This document shows positions 53,572-62,470 of a stretch of DNA of 64,000 bases, piece after piece. The DNA comes from Tundrisphaera sp051175315 (GTDB lineage: Bacteria > Planctomycetota > Planctomycetia > Isosphaerales > Isosphaeraceae): positions 4,712,001-4,776,000 of the forward strand of contig NZ_CP195100.1 in the NCBI RefSeq assembly GCF_051175315.1, given 5' to 3'. The stretch's first letter is position 1. Each line of letters opens with the position of its first letter. Below the pieces are notes generated by a model. The model worked only from the letters and a program-made list of their open reading frames with translations, was not told the origin of the DNA and ran no database searches. Both the position numbers and the translations under genes were made by a program.

Positions 53572-54672
53572 ATGAAAGATCGAATCCGACGCGGTTTCAC
53601 GCTGATCGAATTGCTGGTGGTGATCGCGATCATCGCCGTCCTGATCGCCCTGCTGCTTCCCGCCGTGCAGGCCGCCCGGGGCGCGGCCCGGCGGATCCAG
53701 TGCACCAACAATCTCAAGCAGTTGGGGCTGGCCCTGCACAACTACCACGACGTCCACGGTTCATTCCCGCCGGCCGGGCTGCCGGTCTCGTCGGGGACGA
53801 CGGCCGCCACGCTGGACAACGCCAGCTTCAGCGCCCAGGCCCGGTTGCTGCAATTCATCGAGCAGGGCAACGTCTTCAACGCGATGAATTTCAGCTTCGG
53901 GTGCTTCAACTCGATCGATTCGTACGGCAACGCGGCCAACGCGACGGCCACCGACAAGAGGCTTTCCGTCTTCCTCTGCCCGTCGGACACCCCGCCCTCC
54001 TACCCGGTGGTGCGCGTGTTGGGGCAGAGCTTCACGGCGCCCGGGACCAGCTACTTCACCTCGACCGGATCGACGCTCGAGCATGATAGCCGGCAGGCCG
54101 GCGGGCCGCCCAACGGGATCTTCGCCTACGGCACGGTCTTCCGGATCGCGGACGTGACCGACGGGACCAGCAACACGATCGCCTTCGGCGAGTGGAAGAT
54201 GGGGTCGGGCAACGTGAATCGGCTCTCGATCCCGTCGGACATCGTCTGGATGACCTCATTCCCTTCCGGCGTGACCCGCAACACCCAGACCATGAGCCTG
54301 CCCCAGGCCAACGCCAATAATGCCCTGATCGCCTGGCTCGACGATTGCCGCAAGAACGGCAACCCCGGCGCACCGACCCGCAACAACGGGACGGCGAACC
54401 TCGGGCAGGCGTGGGCGTTCAACCTTCCGGCCTACAGCATCGGCAACACGGTCCTGCCGCCGAATCCCCAGTACCCCACCTGCATGACGGCCAAGCCCGG
54501 CACCCAGAATTCGCCCGGGGCCTACGGGCTGGCCAGCTACCACCCCGGCGGGGCCAACGTCGTGATCTCCGACGGCTCGGTCCGGTTCATCAAGGACACC
54601 ACCAACTACAACGCCTTCTGGGCGCTCGGATCGCGGAACGGCGGCGAAATCATCTCGGCGGATTCGTTCTGA
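53572..54672 (+). CDS. DUF1559 domain protein with prepilin-type N-terminus
   Basis: A 366-aa protein. RRGFTLIELLVVIAII at residues 6-21 is a type IV prepilin-like cleavage and methylation motif. LLPAVQAARGAARRIQC is followed by the DUF1559 body (CTNNLKQLGLALHNYHDVHGSFPPAG) and the conserved end (ASYHPGGANVVISDGSVRFI). The family is hugely expanded in planctomycetes and is thought to form pseudopilin-like surface or secretion structures. It is preceded by a good promoter. Confidence 0.94.
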   Translation: MKDRIRRGFTLIELLVVIAIIAVLIALLLPAVQAARGAARRIQCTNNLKQLGLALHNYHDVHGSFPPAGLPVSSGTTAATLDNASFSAQARLLQFIEQGNVFNAMNFSFGCFNSIDSYGNAANATATDKRLSVFLCPSDTPPSYPVVRVLGQSFTAPGTSYFTSTGSTLEHDSRQAGGPPNGIFAYGTVFRIADVTDGTSNTIAFGEWKMGSGNVNRLSIPSDIVWMTSFPSGVTRNTQTMSLPQANANNALIAWLDDCRKNGNPGAPTRNNGTANLGQAWAFNLPAYSIGNTVLPPNPQYPTCMTAKPGTQNSPGAYGLASYHPGGANVVISDGSVRFIKDTTNYNAFWALGSRNGGEIISADSF

Positions 54673-54863
54673 CCCGGAAAGAGGCCCGCCCGGGAACCAA
54701 CCCACCCCGCCCGGGCGGCCGCCGCGAACGGGCGATCCGCGCACGCCGCAGGGCCTTGACCGGCCGGGCCGGGCGGGCGAAAGTCCCCTGGCGGCCGAGG
54801 CCCTGCCGTCGAAGGGTCGCCCTCCCCCCATTCTGCCCGCCAGCCGGGTCGCGGAGATCCCAG

Positions 54864-56354
54864 ATGATCCGCAGAGCCGTGATGATCGCCGCCTTGGGCG
54901 TGCTCGCCGCGTCGACGACGCGGGCCGCGGACGCCCCCCGTCCCAATATCCTCCTGGTGATCGCCGACGACTGGTCGTTCGGCCACGCGGGGGCCTATGG
55001 CTGCCGATGGATCCGGACGCCGAACTTCGACCGGGTGGCCCGGGAAGGGGTGCTGTTCTCCAACGCCTTCACCAACAACCCCAAGTGCAGCCCCTGCCGG
55101 GCCAGCCTCCTGACCGGCCGGAACACCTGGCAGCTCGACGAGGCGATGTGCCACAACGGCCTGTTCCCGGCCCGGTGGCCGGTCTATCCCGATCTGCTGG
55201 AAGCGGCCGGCTACCACGTCGGATTCACCGGCAAGGGGTGGGGCCCGGGCGACTTCAAGGCCGGGGGGTTCCGGCGCAACCCGGCCGGCCCGGCCTATCA
55301 GCAGGCCAAGCAGGCCCCGCCGCTGCGGGGGATGGCCAACACCGACCTCGCCGGCAACTTCTCGGCCTTCCTGGACGCCCGGAAGCCCGGCCAGCCGTTC
55401 TGCTTCTGGGTCGGCGGCCAGGAGCCCCACCGGCCCTACGAAGACGGATCGGGCCGGCGCGCCGGCCGGGACCCGGCCTCGGTCGTCCTCCCCTCGTACT
55501 ATCCCGACTCGCCCATCATCCGGGACGACCTGCTCGACTACGCGATGGAGGTCGAGCGGTTCGACGCCCAGCTCGGCCGGGTCCTGGAACGGCTCGAACG
55601 CACCGGGGAACTGGACAACACGCTCGTTCTGATCACGTCCGACCACGGCATGCCCTTCCCGCGCGTGAAGGGGCAGATCTACGAGGCTGGCTTCCACATC
55701 CCGCTGGCCGTCCGGTGGGGGCGGAACAAAGGCATGGGTCGCCTGGTCGAAGACTTCATCAACGTTCGCGACATCGCCCCGACGTTCCTGGCCGCGGCCG
55801 GGTGCGAGGCGCCCGCCTCGGTGACCGGCAAAAGCTTCCTGGACGTGCTGAAGAGCGAGGCGTCCGGCCGGATCGACCCGGCCCGCGACCGGATGGTGAT
55901 CGGCAAGGAACGCCACGACCTCGGCCGGCCCGACGACCAGGGCTACCCGGTCCGGGCGATCCGGACGCCCGACTATCTCTACGTCGTCAACTACGAGCCC
56001 GACCGCTGGCCGGTGGGGAACCCCGAGACGGGCTACCCCAACTGCGACGACGGGCCGACCAAGACCCTGATCACGTCCCGATTCGACGAGTCGTATCGGC
56101 TCTGCTTCGGCAAGCGGCCCGCCGAGGAGTTGTACCGGATCCGCAAGGACCCGGACTGCGTCGCCAACCTGGCGGGGGACCCTGCGCTCCTGGACCTCAG
56201 GCGGCAACTCCGGGCGGAGATGGAAGCCCTCCTGCGCAGCGACGGGGATCCCCGGATGTTCGGGCGCGGCGGGGTCTTCGAAGCCTATCGTTATCTCGGG
56301 CCGAGGGGCCATGCCTACGACGAGTGGCTGAAGTTCAGCCGGCCCGCTCGTTGA
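54864..56354 (+). CDS. Exported type I sulfatase
   Basis: A 496-aa protein. Signal peptide ending AASTTRAAD, then RPNILLVIADDWSFGHAG with the metal-binding Asp35-Asp36 pair. Cys75 in CSPCRASLLTGRN is the residue oxidised to formylglycine. LVLITSDHGMPFPR and PHRPYEDGS are further family motifs. It hydrolyses sulfate esters, probably from algal or mucin-type polysaccharides; the exact substrate class is not readable. A formylglycine-generating enzyme or anaerobic maturase is not present in this window. Confidence 0.93.
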   Translation: MIRRAVMIAALGVLAASTTRAADAPRPNILLVIADDWSFGHAGAYGCRWIRTPNFDRVAREGVLFSNAFTNNPKCSPCRASLLTGRNTWQLDEAMCHNGLFPARWPVYPDLLEAAGYHVGFTGKGWGPGDFKAGGFRRNPAGPAYQQAKQAPPLRGMANTDLAGNFSAFLDARKPGQPFCFWVGGQEPHRPYEDGSGRRAGRDPASVVLPSYYPDSPIIRDDLLDYAMEVERFDAQLGRVLERLERTGELDNTLVLITSDHGMPFPRVKGQIYEAGFHIPLAVRWGRNKGMGRLVEDFINVRDIAPTFLAAAGCEAPASVTGKSFLDVLKSEASGRIDPARDRMVIGKERHDLGRPDDQGYPVRAIRTPDYLYVVNYEPDRWPVGNPETGYPNCDDGPTKTLITSRFDESYRLCFGKRPAEELYRIRKDPDCVANLAGDPALLDLRRQLRAEMEALLRSDGDPRMFGRGGVFEAYRYLGPRGHAYDEWLKFSRPAR

Positions 56355-56557
56355 TCCGGCCACGCGCCCGGCGCCGACGCCCCGGACGGATCGACGCGGC
56401 ATGAAATGTGGGTCGGTGGGGCATCCGGATATTCTGGTGCTTATCGTTTGCTTCGGCGTGGCCGCCCGATAAACTGGTCCCGGCCGCTCGGCGGGTGTCC
56501 CGCCGACGCATCGATCGAAATCCCGCCCCCACGAAGTCTCGCGCGTCGAGGTCACCG

Positions 56558-57673
56558 ATGCCCAAGGCGAAGAAGCCCGACGAGGTCGTCGCGCTGTCCG
56601 AGAGGATGATCGAAGCCCTGGCCTCGCTCCGCTCGCGAGCGGGCGGGGACGACCCCCCGACCCTGGCCCGCCTGGCCGAACAATGCGGCATCCCGCCCGG
56701 CGACGACCGCGTGCTCAAGGCGGCCGGCAAGAAGCCGTTCACCGCCCGGGCCACGGCCCTCAAGCGGGGCGGCAAGGTCGGGCTCGACTCGCCCGTCTAC
56801 TTCAAGGAGGACGTGCCGAGCAAGGTCGAACTGGAACGGCGCGAGGTCGCCGACCTGGCCGGCCGGATGCTCCGGGTCCTCGAATCGCAGAGGGATCTGG
56901 GCGAAGGGGCGTATCCGCCGACCCTCTCCCGGCTTGCGGATTTGAGCGGCGTGAAGCCCTCCAACCCGCTGATCCCCAAGGCCATCAAACACGAGACGAT
57001 GGCCGAGCAGGTGGTTATCGCGAACACCGGCAAGCCGGCCGCGGACGCCCTCATCTTCCTGGTCGCCGACCTCGTCGGCAACCCGGGCGGTTGGGGCACA
57101 GCGATGCTCGACTACGCCTTCGCGAAGCTGCGGAAGTCCGATGCGCTGGGCTTTACGCCTGATCAGCTCGCGAAGAAGCTCCAGAAATCTCTCCGGAAGC
57201 CATTCCTCGATGAGCTGACGTCCCGGCTCCGGCGGGAAGACCTGCCCGAGTCCTACGCCTGGCTGCCCAGCAAGAAGCCCCTGATCTTCCGCAGGGACGA
57301 CATCCGGCCGGGCGAGCCGTTCCGCGTCCAGGAAACCGCCCCGGCCGAGGTCGCCGCGGCCCCGCCGCCGGCCCACGTCCAACACGACCGCGAGGCGGCC
57401 CCCGCCCGCGACTTCGAATCGGCCTTCCGCGAGGCGTTCGAGCGGATCGACCAGGGCCGGGGCCGGACCAACAACGTGAAGTTGAGCGACCTCCGGCGCG
57501 AGCTGGCCGGGTTCGACCGCCCGCAGTTCGACGCCGGGCTGAGGCGGCTGCGGGAGCGGCTGGAGTTCTCGCTGGACAGCCACGAGGGGCTCGTCAGGCC
57601 CCTGACCGCCGAGGAGCGCGAGGCGGGCATTTCCGAGTCGGGTTCGCTTCTCGTCTACGTCTCCCGGAGGTGA
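56558..57673 (+). CDS. Accessory protein with duplicated N-terminal domain, first gene of nuclease-helicase operon
   Basis: A 371-aa protein, no signal. Two related ~55-residue modules lie at about 14-70 (IEALASLRSRAGGDDPPTLARLAEQCG) and about 103-160 (LRVLESQRDLGEGAYPPTLSRLADLSG), sharing PPTLxRLAxxxG, consistent with a duplicated winged-helix or helical DNA-binding fold. The middle is helical. A Pro/Ala linker near 250 is followed by a C-terminal domain with another wHTH-like segment (NNVKLSDLRRELAGFDRPQFDAGLRRLRERLEFS). It is 3 bp upstream of the ATPase, so co-expressed. DNA recognition or regulation is a plausible role, but I recognise no named family. Confidence 0.75.
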   Translation: MPKAKKPDEVVALSERMIEALASLRSRAGGDDPPTLARLAEQCGIPPGDDRVLKAAGKKPFTARATALKRGGKVGLDSPVYFKEDVPSKVELERREVADLAGRMLRVLESQRDLGEGAYPPTLSRLADLSGVKPSNPLIPKAIKHETMAEQVVIANTGKPAADALIFLVADLVGNPGGWGTAMLDYAFAKLRKSDALGFTPDQLAKKLQKSLRKPFLDELTSRLRREDLPESYAWLPSKKPLIFRRDDIRPGEPFRVQETAPAEVAAAPPPAHVQHDREAAPARDFESAFREAFERIDQGRGRTNNVKLSDLRRELAGFDRPQFDAGLRRLRERLEFSLDSHEGLVRPLTAEEREAGISESGSLLVYVSRR

Positions 57674-57675
57674 CC

Positions 57676-59943
57676 ATGAGGATCGATGCCCGCACGCAGG
57701 CCCCCTCGCCGCCGCCCACCCTGGACGCCCTGGGCCTGGAGTCCTATCTCGACGCGGTGCGCGACTCCAACCCGTTCTCCGCCGTCCGGGTCAACGAGCC
57801 GTCCCGCTACGACGTCGACGTGCCGTCGATCCACGCCGACAGCTTCGATCGCCTGGTCGCCCTGGCCGCCCGGGCCCACCGCGACCGCGCGGGCGTGGGC
57901 GCGGTGCTGTACGGAGGGGCGGGCGTCGGCAAGAGCCACCTGCTGTCGCGGCTGTTCCGCTGGGCGATCAAGGAGGACCGCGCCTCCTACGTCTTCCTCC
58001 ACAACATCCAGGCCGACCCGGAACGGTTGCCGCGCTACCTGTTGAAGTGCGTGGTCAGCCTGCTCAGCCAGGGGGGACGCAGGCCGCACGGCAAGACGCC
58101 GCTGTTCCGGCTGGTGCACGACGCCCTGGCCCTGTTCCTCAAGGAGCAGAACATCTCCGCGGCCGACTGGAAAAGGTGCGAGGACCAGTTCGCCCGGCTG
58201 GTCGAGCGGTCGGCCGAGGAGTGGCGGGTCCGCGACCCGGCGTTCAACCGGAGGGTCCACGCCGTCCTGTTCCAGTTCCTCCGCCTGGCCTACCCGAGGA
58301 AGGCGGCCGACCCGGCCGCCGAGAGGCTGGCCGACGCGGCGCTGGCCTGGCTGTCGGGCGAGGAGATCGAGCCCGCCGCCGCCCGGGCGCTCGGCCTGCC
58401 GGTCTCCGGCGACGAGCCCGTGGCCCTGCGCGGGGACGACGAGGTCGAGCAGGCCCTGCTCGCCCTGGCCCAGCTGGCGCAGGTCTGCGGCCGGCCGTTC
58501 GTGCTCTGCATCGACCAGGTCGACAACCTGAACCCCGAACAGTTGAAGGCCCTGTGCCGCTGCCTCCACGCCCTGCTCGACCACGCGGTGAACCTGCTGG
58601 TCGTCATCTCGGGCGTGAAGAGCAGCCTCCTGGAACTCCGCGAGGAGGTCATCCCCGAGGCGGCCTGGGACCGGATCGCCGAGTACAAGGTCGAGCCGAA
58701 GCGGATCGGCCCCGACGACGCCCGCCGGATCCTCGAAGCCCGGTTGGAGAAGTTCCACGACGCCTTCCTCGGCCTGGGGCCCGTCAAACGGCACCTCCAG
58801 GAAGACACCCTGTTCCCGCTCGGGCGGGCCTGGCTCGCGGCGCAGCTCGGCGACGGCCTGGAGTTCCGGCCCCGCCAGGTCCTGATGTGGGCCCGCGACG
58901 CCTGGGAAGACCAGCAGGCGGCGCTCGCCCGGCTCGGCGGACCGGCGTGGCTGGACGGCTGGGCGAAGGCGTCGCCGGACCCGGTGCGGCCGGAACCGCC
59001 GGACAAGGTGACCACGAAGGAGGACATCGAGGCCGCGATCGACGACGCAGTGGATCGCAAGATCGAGGAGGCGATCGCCCAGAGGCGGCTCCACCGGGGG
59101 AGCCTGCCGCCCGACGCCGGCAACCTCGCCGGGCTGGTGCAGGATCTCCTGGGCCAGTGCCGGGGCAGCGGGTTCCCCTACACCTTCCGGGGCGTCGAGC
59201 GCAAGGCCAAGGTGAAGGCGAAGCTCCCGCCGTTCGACCTGCTGGTCCGCGAGCAGCGCGAGGCGGACGGCCGGGAGATCACCTCGGGCGTCCTGTTCGT
59301 CACCAACGACGGGATCTCGGCGACGGCCTCGCTCCGCCGCCTGCTGGAGGACGACGACGCGCCCGACCATCGCATCCTCGTCACCGACGAGGAGCGGAAG
59401 CCCCTCAGGATGAAGTCGGGCTCGCAGGCCGCGGCCTACTACAGCGATCTGGCGAGGCTCGGCCCCGCGCGGTTCGAGCACATCAAGCTCGACTTCGAGC
59501 AGTATGCGGCCCTCGACGCCCTGGAAGGGGTGGTCAACCTGGCCCGCGTGGGCGACCTGGACATCGAGATCCCCCGGGGGACCATCCGCCCGGTCTCCGC
59601 CGAGGAGGTCGTCGCCTCGCACCACCGCCGCGACCGCTATCGCCGCCATCCGCTGCTCCGGCCGATGCTGACCGAGGAGCCGCCCGACGCTGAGGTGGCG
59701 CCCCCGCCCGAGTCCCTGGACGAGAAGGACGTCCGGTCGCACATCATGGCCCAGCTGTCCTGGCGGCTCGGGATGACGGCGTTCGAGGCCGCCAAGGGCT
59801 ATCTCCAGGTCCTCCCGGCCGCGCCGATCAAGCTCGACGAGGCCCGGGCCCAGATCAAGGCGATCGCCGGGCGGATGCACGCGGAACACCTGATCCACGC
59901 GACCCCGCACGACGACGACCTGTTCCTCCAGAGGAGGGCGTAG
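57676..59943 (+). CDS. P-loop (AAA+/STAND-like) ATPase of nuclease-helicase operon
   Basis: A 755-aa protein. The ATG at 57676 is 5 bp after GGAGG. Walker A GGAGVGKSHLLS is at about 80-91 and Walker B PFVLCIDQVDNLNPEQ at about 274-289 (Asp280), giving an Orc1/Cdc6-like or KAP-like ATPase core with ~190 inserted helical residues between them. The C-terminal 250 residues (from about 480) are different: ERKAKVKAKLPPFDLLVRE, ITSGVLFVTNDG and FEHIKLDFEQYAALDALEG resemble a degenerate restriction-endonuclease-like fold plus a wHTH end. It likely uses ATP to assemble on or sense DNA and to load the nuclease-helicase encoded next. Confidence 0.85.
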   Translation: MRIDARTQAPSPPPTLDALGLESYLDAVRDSNPFSAVRVNEPSRYDVDVPSIHADSFDRLVALAARAHRDRAGVGAVLYGGAGVGKSHLLSRLFRWAIKEDRASYVFLHNIQADPERLPRYLLKCVVSLLSQGGRRPHGKTPLFRLVHDALALFLKEQNISAADWKRCEDQFARLVERSAEEWRVRDPAFNRRVHAVLFQFLRLAYPRKAADPAAERLADAALAWLSGEEIEPAAARALGLPVSGDEPVALRGDDEVEQALLALAQLAQVCGRPFVLCIDQVDNLNPEQLKALCRCLHALLDHAVNLLVVISGVKSSLLELREEVIPEAAWDRIAEYKVEPKRIGPDDARRILEARLEKFHDAFLGLGPVKRHLQEDTLFPLGRAWLAAQLGDGLEFRPRQVLMWARDAWEDQQAALARLGGPAWLDGWAKASPDPVRPEPPDKVTTKEDIEAAIDDAVDRKIEEAIAQRRLHRGSLPPDAGNLAGLVQDLLGQCRGSGFPYTFRGVERKAKVKAKLPPFDLLVREQREADGREITSGVLFVTNDGISATASLRRLLEDDDAPDHRILVTDEERKPLRMKSGSQAAAYYSDLARLGPARFEHIKLDFEQYAALDALEGVVNLARVGDLDIEIPRGTIRPVSAEEVVASHHRRDRYRRHPLLRPMLTEEPPDAEVAPPPESLDEKDVRSHIMAQLSWRLGMTAFEAAKGYLQVLPAAPIKLDEARAQIKAIAGRMHAEHLIHATPHDDDLFLQRRA

Positions 59944-59949
59944 GCCGAC

Positions 59950-62349
59950 ATGCCCCCCGTCTCCTTCACCGTCTCCGAGGTCCGGGTCGCGGCCACCTGC
60001 CCGCGGATCCTCTACTTCGACGCCGAGCACGCCCGCCGCGACGGCCTGAAGGCGCGGCCGGTGACCCGGATCTGGAAGGCGGGCGACGGCGAGGCGACGG
60101 CCTGCGGGTCGCTGTTCCACCACGCCGTCGAGCGGTTCAACCGCCTGGCGGCCGACGCCGCCGAGGTGCGGGCGGCCCTGGCGGGGTCGCCCGACCCGCC
60201 GGAGATCATGCGCGGGCTGCTGGCGTTCCTCAACGGCCGGTGCGTCGACCTCGACGCGCTGGCCGCGAAGCCGGTCCCCCAGCGGCTCGCCTTCATCGAG
60301 GCCTTGCAGGTCTACGTCAAGGAACTGGCCGACATCGTGGCCGACGCCCTGCGCCGGGGCAAGCCGGCCGACGAGGTGATCGGCCAGATGTTCGGCGACA
60401 AGCGGAGGCGGGTGGACGTCACCTTCCCGGTCGGGCCCGAGGGGGAGCCGGTCCACGTCTGCGGGATCCTCGACTACGTCTTCTTCGACTGGAGGGCCGG
60501 CGGCCACCGGATCATCGACTATAAGCTGACCCCGGCGCGCGAGCCGACCGGCGACCTGTTCCAGGTCGGCCTGTACGCCCTGATGCACAACCTCCAGCAC
60601 CGCACCGAGGCCGGCGTCGGCGTCCTCTACCTCCATCCCCGGCGGCTCATGGCCGAGATGGCCTGGGGGCAGGTCCACGAGTCGCGGCACAAGGTGTTCG
60701 ACCTCCTGGCGTCGATGGCCGCCTGGGTCCGGTACGACGAGGCGAGCGGGTCGGGCCTCAAGCCGCCCGGCGAGCCGAACGCCTGCGGCCATTGCAAATG
60801 GGACCGGGGCGGCCAGTGCGCCCGACGCCTCGGCCCCAAGCACGAAGGCCGTCGCCTGCACCACTGGGCCGACGCCGACGCCGGCGCGGCCGAGCCGAAG
60901 GTCGTGGTCCGGGCGGGCGACGGGGGGGACGCCGGCCTGGCCGACCTGGTCGTCCACGTCGTCGCGACGGCGGCGCCCGCGCGGGATCCTGCATCTCGCC
61001 CCTCGCCTGTTCCATCTCCCGAACCTCCCGGGATGACGCCCGAGGTGGCCGCACCCGCCGCCGATGCCCTGCGGATCGGCTCGATCGGAGATCAGCCGGT
61101 CGGCCTGCCGCTGTCCGCGCTGCCGACGCACGTCGCGGTGGTCGGCGCGGCCGGGAGCGGCAAGACCTGGATGGCCAAGGTCGTGGCCGAGGAGGCGGTG
61201 CGGCAGGGGGTGCCGGTGCTGGCCATCGACCCCCAGGGGGACCTGGTCCAGTTCCTCCGGCCGTCGGCCCGGGTCGACGGGCTGACCGAGGCGGAGGAGG
61301 CGCAGCGCCGGGAGTTCCTGGCCCGGGTCGAGCCGAGGGCCTGGACCCCGGGCACGTCGCACGCCCGACGGCTGGGGCTGGAGCCGATCCGCCTGCCCGG
61401 CCGGGCCGAGTGGGCCAGGGTCGACGAGGAGGGGCGAGACGGCCTGCTCGTCGGCGCCGCGGCCCACCTGGTCGGCCTGGCGGCGATGGGCGGCGAGGTC
61501 GACTCGCAGCAAACCTTCGTCCTCCAGATCCTCCGGGCCCTGATGGACCGAGCCTCGGACGCCGGGGTGGGCCTCGACGCCATCGCCGCGGCGATCGCCG
61601 ATCCCGAGGGGTTCGGGGTCGACGCCCCGGATCGGTTCATCCGCAAATCGGAGCGCGAGCGGCTGGTCCGCAAGCTCAACGGCCTCCGCTTCGGCCCCTC
61701 CTCGTCGCTCTACACCGGCGGGACCCCGCTCGACCTCGACGCGATGCGCCGGCCCGACGTGCCGGGCAAGACGCCCCTGAACGTGATCTACCTCAACGCC
61801 CTGGGGGACGACGCCCGCAAGCAGGCGTTCGTGGCCTCGCTGGCGGCGGAGATCTACCGCTGGATGGTCTCGTCGCTCGACGCCGGGGCGGGCCGGCCCA
61901 ACCTGCTGGTCTACCTGGACGAGGCCCGCGACTACATCCCCGCCGGCGCGGCGCGGCCGCCGGCCAAGGACCCGTTGATCCGCCTGTTCGCCCAGGGCCG
62001 GAAGTACGGCGTGGCCTGCCTGCTCTGCACCCAGAGCCCGCGCTCGGTGGACTACAACGTCTTCGGCAATTGCAGCACCAAGCTGATCGGCCGGCTGGAG
62101 GCCGCGCAGGACGTGGACCGCGTCGCCGAATGGTTCGGCCGGGAAGGCCCGACGCCCCCCTGGCTCGCCGGCCGGAAGGGGGCCGAGGCCGGCAGCTTCG
62201 TGGGGCGCTGGCCGGGCATGACGCCCCAACTGGAGGGCCGGCCGTTCCGGAGCCGACCCCTGTTCTCGCTCCACGAAGGGGCCTGGTCGCCCGACCGCCT
62301 GGCCCGCGAGGCGTCCGCGACGCCCGATGGACCGCCCCCGACGGCGTGA
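59950..62349 (+). CDS. Cas4/RecB-like Fe-S nuclease fused to HerA/FtsK-type DNA translocase
   Basis: A 799-aa protein. Residues 1-300 are a PD-(D/E)xK nuclease: His57 or His58 in GSLFHHAVERF, Asp175 (GILDYV), Asp190 and Lys192 (IIDYKLT), and the QxxxY motif (QVGLYALM). Cys17 plus Cys279, Cys282 and Cys290 (CGHCKWDRGGQC) form the 4Fe-4S pattern of Cas4, AddB and Dna2 nucleases. After a Pro-rich linker (about 340-365), residues 370-799 are a HerA-like ATPase: GAAGSGKT (399-406), VLAIDPQGDL, Walker B LLVYLDEARDY (Asp657, Glu658) and AQGRKYGVACLLCTQSPRS. The enzyme should translocate along DNA while cutting it. No Cas1, Cas2 or CRISPR array is nearby, so it is not a CRISPR adaptation protein in this locus. 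Confidence 0.9.
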   Translation: MPPVSFTVSEVRVAATCPRILYFDAEHARRDGLKARPVTRIWKAGDGEATACGSLFHHAVERFNRLAADAAEVRAALAGSPDPPEIMRGLLAFLNGRCVDLDALAAKPVPQRLAFIEALQVYVKELADIVADALRRGKPADEVIGQMFGDKRRRVDVTFPVGPEGEPVHVCGILDYVFFDWRAGGHRIIDYKLTPAREPTGDLFQVGLYALMHNLQHRTEAGVGVLYLHPRRLMAEMAWGQVHESRHKVFDLLASMAAWVRYDEASGSGLKPPGEPNACGHCKWDRGGQCARRLGPKHEGRRLHHWADADAGAAEPKVVVRAGDGGDAGLADLVVHVVATAAPARDPASRPSPVPSPEPPGMTPEVAAPAADALRIGSIGDQPVGLPLSALPTHVAVVGAAGSGKTWMAKVVAEEAVRQGVPVLAIDPQGDLVQFLRPSARVDGLTEAEEAQRREFLARVEPRAWTPGTSHARRLGLEPIRLPGRAEWARVDEEGRDGLLVGAAAHLVGLAAMGGEVDSQQTFVLQILRALMDRASDAGVGLDAIAAAIADPEGFGVDAPDRFIRKSERERLVRKLNGLRFGPSSSLYTGGTPLDLDAMRRPDVPGKTPLNVIYLNALGDDARKQAFVASLAAEIYRWMVSSLDAGAGRPNLLVYLDEARDYIPAGAARPPAKDPLIRLFAQGRKYGVACLLCTQSPRSVDYNVFGNCSTKLIGRLEAAQDVDRVAEWFGREGPTPPWLAGRKGAEAGSFVGRWPGMTPQLEGRPFRSRPLFSLHEGAWSPDRLAREASATPDGPPPTA

Positions 62350-62470
62350 TCGGCGGGAAGGGGCCGGGATCCCGCCCGGACCTTCAGGCTACCCGGGCGG
62401 GCGTGGGGACGGTATGTTTGTTGGAGCCATGTTTGACAATCGGAACGGGTGCGTCTCCGAGGGGGTTGGC

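Noticed and set aside
59950..60850. CRISPR adaptation (cas4) gene
   Set aside because: The domain resembles Cas4, but no Cas1/Cas2 genes or repeat-spacer array occur in the window and the protein is fused to a HerA motor.
57655..62274. 1539-aa minus-strand reading opposite the nuclease-helicase operon
   Set aside because: Low-complexity, domain-free translation mirroring well-supported plus-strand genes with Walker and nuclease motifs.
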